64,000 nt of DNA, from assembly GCA_039933215.1 (NCBI GenBank), contig JBDTOO010000011.1, forward strand, positions 1-64,000, written 5' to 3'. The DNA is from JALYUA01 sp039933215 (lineage in GTDB: Bacteria; Acidobacteriota; Thermoanaerobaculia; UBA5066; Gp7-AA6). This document shows, one piece after another, positions 12,556-20,727 of the stretch (its first letter is position 1; every line of letters starts with the position of its first letter). The translations under genes and the position numbers were made by a program. Below the pieces are notes generated by a model. That model searched no databases and was not told where the DNA came from. It saw only the letters and a list, made by a program, of their open reading frames with translations.

Positions 12556-14061
12556 TCAAACGCTCACTCGGCGGCTCTCCTCCGAAGGGAGCCAGAACCG
12601 GAAGCGGGAGCCTTCGCCCGGGCCGCTTTCGCCTTCGATCCGCCCGCCGTGCAGGTCGACGATGCGCTGCGCGATGGCAAGACCCAATCCCGCGCCGCCC
12701 TCACGGCCGGACTCGTGCGGCGCCGCTCGATAGAAGCGCTCGAAAACCCGCGACAACTCGCTCGCCGGAATGCCACTGCCCGTATCCGCGACCGTCACCG
12801 AAAGAAAGCCAGGCTCTTGTTCGATCGTGACGGAGACGATCCCGCTGGACGGCGTATGTCTGAGCGCGTTGTCAATCAGATTTTCCAGCACACGTTCGAT
12901 GAGGCCGATATCTCCGGAGGCGAACGGAAGGTCCGGTGGGTGATCCGTCGTGAGCCGGACAGCCTTCGTCTCCGCGGAGAGGCGAAACTTCTGCACCACG
13001 TCCTGGACGAGCTCGGCGAGGGAGAAAGGCTCCTTTTCGGGAAGGGAATGCCGGGAGTCGAGTGTCGCCAGCTCGAACAACTCCGACACGAGCTTGCCGA
13101 GACGCTCGCTGTGGCGGGCGGCGGTCTCGAGATAGTCCCGCCGCTCCGTGGGCGACAACGCCGCCTCCTTGAGCAGGAGCGTATCGAGATACCCCCGGAG
13201 GGCGGCGAGCGGGGTGCGCAGGTCGTGAGAGACGTTCGCCACCAGCTCCCGCCGCAGGGAATCCGTTTCTTTCAGCTCACGCACCTGTTCGGCGATCCGA
13301 TCGGCCATGAGACGGAAGGACGCAGCGAGCTGATCGATTTCATCCGCCCGGCGCTCGACGCTCAGATTCACGAAACCATCGGAGAATCCGCTCTTCGCGA
13401 AGCGATCCACATTCTCGGTCAGGGTCCGCAGGCGGCGCGTGAGCAGGCCGAAAAGGACCAGGCCGGCCAGCGCCGTGAGCAGGAGAGCCGCGAGACCCGC
13501 CCGTGCGCTCTGATTCAGGACGTAGCTTCCTCGCAGGAGCGTGGCTGCCGACTCGTATTGCTCCCCGCCCAGGATGACGTAGAGGAACCCGTCTGCGCCC
13601 GACGAGGGGCTGGCGTCGGAATGCGCTGGAAGAGCCGCGGCGGAAAACGCTTTCACGCGCCGCAGGTCGCGCGGGTCGTCGCCGAGGATCGGAAGTCTCT
13701 GGCTCCCGGAAAGAAGGCGGCGGATGGGCTCCAAAGCGACCCGGTCCCGTTTGACGGTGCCGGCGGGCGCGGAGAAAGCGAGGATTCGCCCCGACGGATC
13801 GAGCAGATAGATCTCGATCGAAGGATTGATGACCATCAACATGTGGAAGACGCGTTCGAGAGCCTTCTGATTGATTCGGCCGTTGGTCATCAGGATCTCT
13901 TCGGACGCCAGATGAGCGGCCAGGGTTCGATTGACCCGCTGATCCACCTCCTGGAGATAAAGCCGCGTCGTCACGAGCGTCGAGACGATCTGGAAAGCGC
14001 CCAGGAGCAGGAAGAGCCCGAGAAGAGCGGCCGCGAGCCTCGCGTAAAGAGTGTGGAACAC
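12556..14061 (-). CDS. Membrane sensor histidine kinase
   Basis: This 501-residue kinase starts with GTG two nt after the response regulator's stop. It has TM1 (about 8-30), an external sensor region of about 155 residues, TM2 (about 187-207), a HAMP linker (about 208-262), a HisKA domain with phospho-acceptor His279 in VANVSHDLRTPLAALRGY, and a HATPase domain with N box NLIDNALRHTP, G1 VADTGSGIP and G2 GGAGLGLAIAQR. It should phosphorylate the partner regulator in response to a signal outside the cytoplasm. The sensor region has no Cys and no motif I recognise, so the signal is unknown. The redox genes downstream suggest oxidant or metal stress. Confidence 0.93.
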   Translation of the reverse strand: MFHTLYARLAAALLGLFLLLGAFQIVSTLVTTRLYLQEVDQRVNRTLAAHLASEEILMTNGRINQKALERVFHMLMVINPSIEIYLLDPSGRILAFSAPAGTVKRDRVALEPIRRLLSGSQRLPILGDDPRDLRRVKAFSAAALPAHSDASPSSGADGFLYVILGGEQYESAATLLRGSYVLNQSARAGLAALLLTALAGLVLFGLLTRRLRTLTENVDRFAKSGFSDGFVNLSVERRADEIDQLAASFRLMADRIAEQVRELKETDSLRRELVANVSHDLRTPLAALRGYLDTLLLKEAALSPTERRDYLETAARHSERLGKLVSELFELATLDSRHSLPEKEPFSLAELVQDVVQKFRLSAETKAVRLTTDHPPDLPFASGDIGLIERVLENLIDNALRHTPSSGIVSVTIEQEPGFLSVTVADTGSGIPASELSRVFERFYRAAPHESGREGGAGLGLAIAQRIVDLHGGRIEGESGPGEGSRFRFWLPSEESRRVSV

Positions 14062-14063
14062 CG

Positions 14064-14771
14064 CTACTCGTTTCTCCCGCCGGGCTCGAAGAATTTATAA
14101 CCGACGCCCCACACGGTGAGGATGTACCGGGGCCGCGACGGATCCTCCTCGATCTTTGCGCGGAGACGGTTGATGTGCGAATTCACGGTGTGGCTGTAAC
14201 CCTCGTGCCCGTAGCCCCACACCGCGTCGAGCAGCTCCGATCTCGTATAGACGCGTCCGGGATGCTGAGCGAAGTGCTGCAGAAGATCGAACTCTCTCGC
14301 GGTGAGCTCGACCAGCTGGCCCGCGAGCGACACCTGCCGCCTTCCCGCATCGATCTTCAAGTCGCCCGCGGTCAGCTCGCGGCCCGGCGGAGGCGCCCGG
14401 GTGGCATCGATCCGGCGAAACAGCGCCCGAACGCGCGCGACGAGCTCCAGGATGCTGAATGGCTTGGTCAGATAGTCATCCGCCCCGGCCTCGAGACCCA
14501 GGACGCGGTCGAGCTCGGCCGACCGAGCGGTCAGCATCAGGATCGGGACCCAGGCCGGCTGCTCGCGCAGCCGGCGGCAGACCTCGAGCCCGCCGAGACG
14601 CGGCAGTGTCAGGTCGAGAATGACGAGGTCGTATTCCCCGGTGAGAGCCCGTTCCATTCCTTCCCGCCCGTCCACGGAGATGTCCACATCCCATCCCGCG
14701 TCGCGCAGGTGGATCTCCAGCAGATGTCCGATGTCGCGATCGTCCTCGATCACCAGCAGCCGCTTCGTCAT
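14064..14771 (-). CDS. OmpR/PhoB-family response regulator
   Basis: This 235-residue protein has a receiver domain (about 4-115) with acidic pocket residues Glu9/Asp10/Asp11, phospho-acceptor Asp53 in VILDLTLPRLGG and the conserved Lys in the LTKPF block. A winged-helix DNA-binding domain of the OmpR type follows (about 135-232; YTRSELLDAVWG and VGYKFFEP are visible). It pairs with the kinase encoded 2 nt downstream. Three GTGA-like units at 11-bp spacing 50-75 nt before its ATG match those in front of the Met-rich gene, so it probably regulates both itself and the redox genes. Confidence 0.94.
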   Translation of the reverse strand: MTKRLLVIEDDRDIGHLLEIHLRDAGWDVDISVDGREGMERALTGEYDLVILDLTLPRLGGLEVCRRLREQPAWVPILMLTARSAELDRVLGLEAGADDYLTKPFSILELVARVRALFRRIDATRAPPPGRELTAGDLKIDAGRRQVSLAGQLVELTAREFDLLQHFAQHPGRVYTRSELLDAVWGYGHEGYSHTVNSHINRLRAKIEEDPSRPRYILTVWGVGYKFFEPGGRNE

Positions 14772-14818
14772 CGCGGCTTTTGCAGGCGCGAGTTTCCCAA
14801 AGGCATGACGGGAAGGAT

Positions 14819-14845
14819 GTCAGCAGATTCTCACGAAACGATCAC
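14819..14845 (-). promoter_or_regulatory. Direct repeats before the response regulator gene, likely autoregulatory site
   Basis: On the minus strand, GTGATCGTTTC and GTGAGAATCTG are followed by CTGAC, with repeat ends exactly 11 bp apart (14845, 14834, 14823). The first unit matches the GTGATCGAAAG unit at 12535-12545 closely. The site is 48 nt or more before the regulator's ATG. No clear -10 box is seen beside it. Confidence 0.5.
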
Positions 14846-14932
14846 GCCCGACCGCTGTCGCACCGACTCCACGATGAGCGTGCGCGGAGGAAGCTCGAAT
14901 CACACCAGAGGCCGCGGGCCGGCAGCCACTCT

Positions 14933-17764
14933 TCAATCGATCGTGACGTCGCGCGTTGCGACGCCTCGCCGGCCCGTCGCCGCGTCCCGGACGACGACGG
15001 CGAGCCGCGATTTTCCCTTCGAGGCTTCGAGCGGAAATTGCGCGGTGCATCGCGACGCCTCGCATTGACCCGCCAGGAAGGCGATCTCCCGGCGCGAGAC
15101 GTCGCTCAATCTTCCGGCGTCGTCCGAGGCCACGAAGAAGACCTCCGCCGCCGCACGCCGGCCGGTTTCGCCCGGCAGGAACGTGAGGTCCTTTTCCGAG
15201 ACCCGGATGCGGACGGATACCTGGACGCGGCCAGCCTGCCGTGTCGGCGTATCGGTTTCGATGGACACGGCGATCGCGCCTGGCTCGACCTGCGTCAGCA
15301 GGGCCGTGCGAGCGAGCTCGACGGCGAATTCCGAGGTGGTCGGCGAGGTGACCCCTCGCCGGTAACGGATCGAGACGCCCGGGCGCGAGCCTTCGACTCG
15401 GACGTCCCGGAACCGGTTCGCTTCCGCGCGCGGCAGAATGATGCCGAGCGAGTAATAGTGCGACGTGGCGAGCGCGACCTGGTCGAGACCGTCGCGGAGG
15501 ATGCCTGGACGAAACAGGGCCAGCCCGCCGGTGTCTTCGGACAGGCGACGCAGCCCGTACTCCTCTTCGGCCCGGCGGGGGGCCGACACGCTCCGGGGAT
15601 CGACGGCGAAAAACGTCACCCGCGACGCGTTCGCGTGTCGCACGACGCGATCCAGGCCTGCCTCGACGGGTCGTCGCTCGGCCCCGCTCTGGACCCCGGC
15701 GGGATCGGCGTCACGCGAAAGGGACGAGGCCGATTCGGTTTCGATGCCGGCGCTCAGCAGAAGAACCGCCCGGGTTCCGTCCACAACGGAAAGCGTCGAG
15801 ATCTGCAGGTCGAGGTCGGCGAGCATGGCTGCGGCGGTTTTCCGGTCCTCGGCCGCAAAGGCCGTCGCTCGGAAGCGGCGTATCGTATCGAGCCCCTCGG
15901 GCAGATCTCCCGACAACCCGCCAGCCGTGTCGTCGACGCTCCGAATCGCCTGCTCCTCCGAGCTCGCGCGGGACCCGACTTCCAATGAAGCGGCTGCGTC
16001 GAGGCCTTTCGAGAGTGCCACTCGATCGCTGGTCCAACCGGTCATCTCGCGCGAATTCCTGTTCCACGAGACGATCCGGACGCTGTCCTCCGGCGACATG
16101 CGGCCGATGAACTCCCGGAGCGGACCCAGAAATCGGCTTCGATCCGCCGACGAGAGCCGCGCCATGTCCAGGTAGACGAGAAAACGCCTCGGCGGCACCT
16201 CGCCGGCTGCGCCGGCCGGAGGATCGACCCTCGAGAAGTAGTCGACGCTGCGAAGCTTCCCGTCGAGGGACACCTTCAGCTCCGAGGCGGTGAGATCGGG
16301 AACGAAATGTCCCTTCGCATCCGCTGCGAACACCTCGAGGTTGAGGACGTGGACTTCGGCGGTTTCCTGCTCCCGAGGGACGGCGGTTTCCTGCGCCGGA
16401 GTGACGGCGACAGGCTCCCGTTCGACACTCTGGACCGCCGGCGGAGGGCGAGCGATCGTTCCGCCTCCTGCGAGGATCTCGAAATTCGCGGCCGCCGGCG
16501 ACAGCTCGATCTCCTGAGGAAGGTACTCGCCTTCGACCCAGACGATCTCCTGCCGGCCGAGCTCCTCTCGGAGCCGCCGCACGGCCTTTCCGAGCTTCCC
16601 GAGCGACGAGACGTCCTCGGCTTCGCCCCATCTCGACGCGGACGATCGGTTGTCGAGCGACCAGACGGAGAGGGGCACGTGGATGCGATCGAGGTACCGG
16701 CGCACGGCGTCCGGCGTGAGCGCGCTCGCGTCGTCGAATGGATTCGTCATGAGAACGACGGCTCGTCGCGAGTGCCCGGAGAAGGCGCGCATCCCGGCGA
16801 GGGCGACGGCGTCGGCGGTCCGGTAAACGGGGGTTTGCCCCAGCATCACCCGAGAACGCGTGAGCAACGATCGAAAGCCGGCCACTTCGCCGGAGTACTC
16901 CTGCGACTGATCGAAGAGCTCTGCGGGCCCTTCCGAGCCCTGGACTCCTCGAGGCACGGGCCAGGCCAGGCGGATCCGGTCTTCGTCTTCCAGACGCGGA
17001 TCCTGCAATTCGGCTTCGGGGATCGCGAAGGCACCCGCCCCCATCGCGGGCGCGGCAGGACGGCGGGATCCATATCGCGCCAGCGCTCCACGTCCATCGA
17101 GCTCGCGAACCACCACCACCTCGGCGGGAGGTCTCTCGACCGCCAGGACCTTCAGCGGCCGCCCGTTTCGCAGAAACCATCCCTGCAATCGATCCTGAGA
17201 AGGCAGGCGTTCCTTTCCGCGCCGCCGGACGGGTATCGCGGTGAGGGCGTTGCGCGTTTCTTCGGCGGCGCCGCCCCCGACCACGACGGCGACATCCCGG
17301 TTCACCTGCCCCGGAAAATCGACCCTGGCGGCCAGGATGTGCGTCGTGGAGCGATCGAACGGCGGCAGAGCGGCGTACCCGGATGCATCGACCGGGACCC
17401 GCCGGCCGTCCCAGGTGACGCCGAGAGAAGCGGGCGAGCCGAGCAGGCTGCTCCAGAGAACCTTCGCGCCGCGACCGTTCGCGTCCACCACGATCTGGGC
17501 GTCGGCGAGAGGGCGGGGAAGGTTGAGCCGCTGGCGGACCTCCCCCAGAAGGCGTCCCCGCGAATCGAAGCCCCGCGCGACGATCTCGTGCGGTGTGAGC
17601 TCGGCTCCGAGATCGAGATCCATGGTCCATGGGCTGTGCGTGATCTGGCCGACGGCCGCGCCGTCGAGCGAAACCTCGATCCGCGCGACCGGATCCTGCA
17701 CGACGAAGCTGACCGGCAGGACTCCGACCACGAGTCCCAGGACGAGCGAGGCGAAAGCAATCAC
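14933..17764 (-). CDS. VWFA-related protein of the acidobacterial type
   Basis: This 943-residue protein starts with GTG at 17762-17764 and a hydrophobic N-terminal segment (signal or anchor, about 1-24). An N-terminal beta-rich region is followed by a VWA-like half (about 290-400; RRAVVLMTNPFDD) and a second one (roughly 470-770; LNLEVFAADAKGHFVPDLT, then RRFLVYLDMARLSSADR and AVLLLSAGIETES). The pattern 'v.V.d.kG..v.dLt..dF.v.dg' plus a VWA domain defines a family widespread in Acidobacteria with unknown function. The MIDAS-like site is imperfect (LDMARLSS rather than DxSxS), so metal-dependent binding is doubtful. The C-terminal beta domain has one Cys pair. A structural or adhesion role outside the membrane is inferred. 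Confidence 0.75.
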   Translation of the reverse strand: MIAFASLVLGLVVGVLPVSFVVQDPVARIEVSLDGAAVGQITHSPWTMDLDLGAELTPHEIVARGFDSRGRLLGEVRQRLNLPRPLADAQIVVDANGRGAKVLWSSLLGSPASLGVTWDGRRVPVDASGYAALPPFDRSTTHILAARVDFPGQVNRDVAVVVGGGAAEETRNALTAIPVRRRGKERLPSQDRLQGWFLRNGRPLKVLAVERPPAEVVVVRELDGRGALARYGSRRPAAPAMGAGAFAIPEAELQDPRLEDEDRIRLAWPVPRGVQGSEGPAELFDQSQEYSGEVAGFRSLLTRSRVMLGQTPVYRTADAVALAGMRAFSGHSRRAVVLMTNPFDDASALTPDAVRRYLDRIHVPLSVWSLDNRSSASRWGEAEDVSSLGKLGKAVRRLREELGRQEIVWVEGEYLPQEIELSPAAANFEILAGGGTIARPPPAVQSVEREPVAVTPAQETAVPREQETAEVHVLNLEVFAADAKGHFVPDLTASELKVSLDGKLRSVDYFSRVDPPAGAAGEVPPRRFLVYLDMARLSSADRSRFLGPLREFIGRMSPEDSVRIVSWNRNSREMTGWTSDRVALSKGLDAAASLEVGSRASSEEQAIRSVDDTAGGLSGDLPEGLDTIRRFRATAFAAEDRKTAAAMLADLDLQISTLSVVDGTRAVLLLSAGIETESASSLSRDADPAGVQSGAERRPVEAGLDRVVRHANASRVTFFAVDPRSVSAPRRAEEEYGLRRLSEDTGGLALFRPGILRDGLDQVALATSHYYSLGIILPRAEANRFRDVRVEGSRPGVSIRYRRGVTSPTTSEFAVELARTALLTQVEPGAIAVSIETDTPTRQAGRVQVSVRIRVSEKDLTFLPGETGRRAAAEVFFVASDDAGRLSDVSRREIAFLAGQCEASRCTAQFPLEASKGKSRLAVVVRDAATGRRGVATRDVTID

Positions 17765-17818
17765 GAATTCACAAGAGTTGGTGCCCGCTGACGCCGCTTC
17801 CCGCGGCGGGAGGGCCGC

Positions 17819-18238
17819 TTACTGCGAGTCGATCGGCTGATCCTTCTTCGGAACCGCGCAGGACGCGACGTAAGTCTTGAGCACCTTCACGGATGCGACA
17901 TGGAGGGACTTCTTGCCCGCGTCGACGGACGCGGCGACTTCGACGTAGTGGCTCGCCTGACCCTCAGCCGCCGAAGGGTTGTCGACGAAATACATCTCTT
18001 TCGCCGTCTCGTCGATGAACACCATCCGCGCGCCTTCCTTGAGGCACTTCTCGACGCACTCCCGGCCGTTCGGGCCGAAGTTCCCGGCTTTCACCTTCGA
18101 GGGAGCGCACTTCTCGTCCGAGAACCAGCCCTTGTGGACGACGGCGGTCGGCGCGTCGGTCCCCGCCGCGAGAGCGGCGAAAGCGAGAGAAAAGGCGATT
18201 CCGAGACCGATCGAGATCCTCGCGACAGCGGTTGTCAT
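17819..18238 (-). CDS. Small secreted protein with four Cys, function unknown
   Basis: This 139-residue protein has a signal peptide (about 1-25) and a GGGAGGG ribosome binding site. The mature part carries Cys44, Cys61, Cys65 and Cys127 in the pattern GWFSDEKC, then CVEKCLKEGARMVFID and a final ASCA. The GW-SD-xC / CxxxC-xxGA layout recurs in small exported acidobacterial proteins, but I know of no assigned function. Disulphide-stabilised folding is likely. It lies 54 nt upstream of the VWFA-related gene and 51 nt downstream of the sulfatase/TPR gene, on the same strand, so it may be co-transcribed with either. Confidence 0.7.
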   Translation of the reverse strand: MTTAVARISIGLGIAFSLAFAALAAGTDAPTAVVHKGWFSDEKCAPSKVKAGNFGPNGRECVEKCLKEGARMVFIDETAKEMYFVDNPSAAEGQASHYVEVAASVDAGKKSLHVASVKVLKTYVASCAVPKKDQPIDSQ

Positions 18239-18289
18239 GGCGGGCCCTCCCCCTGCTAATTTAACCCGGATTCGAGGGCAAAGCCCGCG

Positions 18290-20608
18290 TCATCGGCCGC
18301 GGCCGGCCGCCTTCTGCGCCGCTTCCCCGCGACGTGCGTATTCCCGCGAAAGCGCCTCGTCGCCGACCCGGTTGTAGAGGTCGGCGAGCAGGAAGTCCGC
18401 GAGGGCGATCCGTTCGCCGTGGAGACCGAGATCGATCGCCCGGCGCACCATGGGGATCGCCTCCGCGAGCCGCGTGCCCCGGGCGAGGAAGAGTCGGGCG
18501 AGGTCGAGATACGCGGGCGCGAAATCGGGAGCGATCTCGATGGCGCGCCGGAGGGCCGCCTCCTCCTCCGCGGAGCGGCCGAGCCTGCGATACATCGCGG
18601 ACAGGCCGAACACGGGGCGGACGTCCTTCGGCGCCACCTCCGCTTCGAGACGGTACTCGGCGACGGCGTCCTCCGTCCGGCCCTCCCGCGCCAGGGAGTC
18701 CGCGCGCGCCAGGTGCGCGCCCTGGATTCGCGGGTCGATCGCGAGGGCCCGGGCGGCGTGCTCCTCGGAGGCCGCGGCATCTCCCTTCCTCCCGTAGATC
18801 GCGGCGAGCTCCGCGTGCGCAGGGGCGGACCGGGGATTCTCCGCCAGTGTCTTGCGGAAGCTTCCGATCGCCTCCTCGTCCCGGCCCCTGGACGCCTGCA
18901 CCGTCCCGAGAAGGAAGTGGAGGCGAGGCTCCGAGGGCACGGCGATGAGCGCGTCCCGCAGGATGCGCTCCGCCTCCTCGGGGCGCCCCGACTTCAGGAG
19001 GGTCGAGGCGAAGCCCGTGACCAGGACGGGATCGTCCGGCCTTCGCCGCATGGCTTCGCGATAGGACGCGACCGCCTCGGCGAGCCGTCCCTGCTTGACC
19101 TGGATGCCGCCCAACGCCGAGTACGCGTCGATGACTTCCGGGTCGCTCTGGGTGATCCCGACGAGGAGCCCTTCGGCGCGATCCCATTCCTCGTTCGCCG
19201 CGGCTTCACGCGCGGCCTGCAGGCGCCAGTACGTGACGATCTTGCTGCGCGGGCTCGGGAGCTTCGACCCCTCGCCCGATGCGGGATGGATCGAGCCGGA
19301 GAGGTATCCGAGGGACGCGAGCTTCGCAACCGTCTCGGGGTCGGACTTGTGTCCCGCGGATTTCGCCTGCTGACCGAGCGTTCCGACGAGAGCGGACAGC
19401 CGCGCTCGCACGGCGGCCAGGCGTTCGGGGTGTTTCTCGAGGACGTTCACCCATTCCTCGGGATCCTCGGATAAGTCGTAGAGCTCCGGATCCGAGGACT
19501 CCACGAACTGGTATCGACGCTCCTGGATCGCGGTCAAGGGGCTCCAGCCGTAGTGCAGGTTGGCGTAATAGGTCTCCGCGTAGACGGGTCTTTCCGTCCA
19601 GGGGCCGCCCGAGAGGAGAGGCTGGAGGCTTCTCCCCTGCACTTCGCGAGGCAGCGGCAGATCGACGATCCCCGCGATCGTCGGCAGCACGTCGACCAGG
19701 GACACGGTCTCCTCGCGGCGGACGCCGCTCGGCCGGCCCGATGGCAGAGCCAGGATCAGCGGAACTCGCAAGGTCTGCTGGTACGCGAAGAAGCCGTGCC
19801 CCTTCTCCTGGTGCTCGCCGAAGCTCTCCCCGTGGTCTCCGGCGAAGACCACCAGGGTCCGCTTCCTTTCGCCGGACGCGTCGAGCTCCGCGAGGAGACG
19901 CCCGATCTGAGAGTCCGCGAAGGCGATCTCGGCGACGTACGGGTCGTCGGGATATTGCTCGCGGAACGGAGAGGGCGGGTCGTACGGCGAGTGCGGGTCG
20001 TACAGGTGGACCCACGCGAAGAACGGACCCGACGGTTTCTCGCGGAGCCACGCGAGGGCGCGATCCACGACCTGATTCCCCGGCCGGCGGATGTCGCCGA
20101 TCGAGATCAGGTTCTCCTGATGCACATCGAAGTCGTCGGCGTAGGTCTGGAACCCTTGCTTGAGCCCCCACCGGGAATCGAGCACGAATGCGCCGACGAA
20201 CGCGCCGGTCCGGAAGCCCCGGGCCGCGAAGAGCTCCGCCATGGTGGTCAGGTCCTGGGGAACGACGAAGTCGCCGTTGTCGCGGACCCCGTGGAAGACG
20301 GGGTACGTCCCGGTAAAGAGAGAGGTATGGGACGGCAGGGTCAAAGGCGCGGCCGCGATGGCGCGCTCGAAAAGCACGCCGCGCTTCGCAAGCGAGTCGA
20401 TCGCCGGCGTGTGGATCTTTGCGTATCCATACGCGCCGAGCCGGTCGGCCCGGATCGTGTCGAGCGTAATGACCAGCACGTTCTTCGGCCTCGCGGAGAA
20501 CGATCGCCCCCCGATGGCGAGGTACGCGACGGCGGCCGCGGCGACGAGCACGAGGACGGCGGCGGCGGCCCGGAAGCGCCGGCGCGGGTGGGCGGTGGGA
20601 CGGGGCAT
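18290..20608 (-). CDS. Membrane-anchored sulfatase-fold hydrolase with C-terminal TPR repeats
   Basis: This 772-residue protein has one N-terminal membrane segment (about 14-34), an alkaline-phosphatase/sulfatase-fold domain (about 42-430) and TPR repeats from about 450 to the end. VLVITLDTIRADRLGAYGY (44-62) holds the metal-binding Asp50. At the position of the sulfatase nucleophile (CxPSR), the sequence is TLPSH, with Thr90 in place of Cys and His in place of Arg. Thr at this place is typical of phosphoethanolamine transferases and related phosphohydrolases, so sulfate ester cleavage is unlikely. VVFAGDHGESFGEHQEKGHG (251-270) supplies further metal ligands. It may act on a membrane or surface phospho-compound, with the TPRs holding partners. 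Substrate is unknown. Confidence 0.78.
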   Translation of the reverse strand: MPRPTAHPRRRFRAAAAVLVLVAAAAVAYLAIGGRSFSARPKNVLVITLDTIRADRLGAYGYAKIHTPAIDSLAKRGVLFERAIAAAPLTLPSHTSLFTGTYPVFHGVRDNGDFVVPQDLTTMAELFAARGFRTGAFVGAFVLDSRWGLKQGFQTYADDFDVHQENLISIGDIRRPGNQVVDRALAWLREKPSGPFFAWVHLYDPHSPYDPPSPFREQYPDDPYVAEIAFADSQIGRLLAELDASGERKRTLVVFAGDHGESFGEHQEKGHGFFAYQQTLRVPLILALPSGRPSGVRREETVSLVDVLPTIAGIVDLPLPREVQGRSLQPLLSGGPWTERPVYAETYYANLHYGWSPLTAIQERRYQFVESSDPELYDLSEDPEEWVNVLEKHPERLAAVRARLSALVGTLGQQAKSAGHKSDPETVAKLASLGYLSGSIHPASGEGSKLPSPRSKIVTYWRLQAAREAAANEEWDRAEGLLVGITQSDPEVIDAYSALGGIQVKQGRLAEAVASYREAMRRRPDDPVLVTGFASTLLKSGRPEEAERILRDALIAVPSEPRLHFLLGTVQASRGRDEEAIGSFRKTLAENPRSAPAHAELAAIYGRKGDAAASEEHAARALAIDPRIQGAHLARADSLAREGRTEDAVAEYRLEAEVAPKDVRPVFGLSAMYRRLGRSAEEEAALRRAIEIAPDFAPAYLDLARLFLARGTRLAEAIPMVRRAIDLGLHGERIALADFLLADLYNRVGDEALSREYARRGEAAQKAAGRGR

Positions 20609-20727
20609 TCCGAAGGGCCGATTCTATCCGCGAAGACGCTTCGCGCCCCTGCGGCTTGCGCTCCTCATGGAGCGCCTTCCCGCCGTGAGACGCGAGGCGA
20701 GCTTTCGCAAACGGCCTTCTCCTCCGG

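Noticed and set aside
20658..20675. Hairpin GCGCTCC/GGAGCGC after the last S9 gene
   Set aside because: A perfect 7-bp stem, but no T-run follows on the minus strand, so I do not call it an intrinsic terminator.
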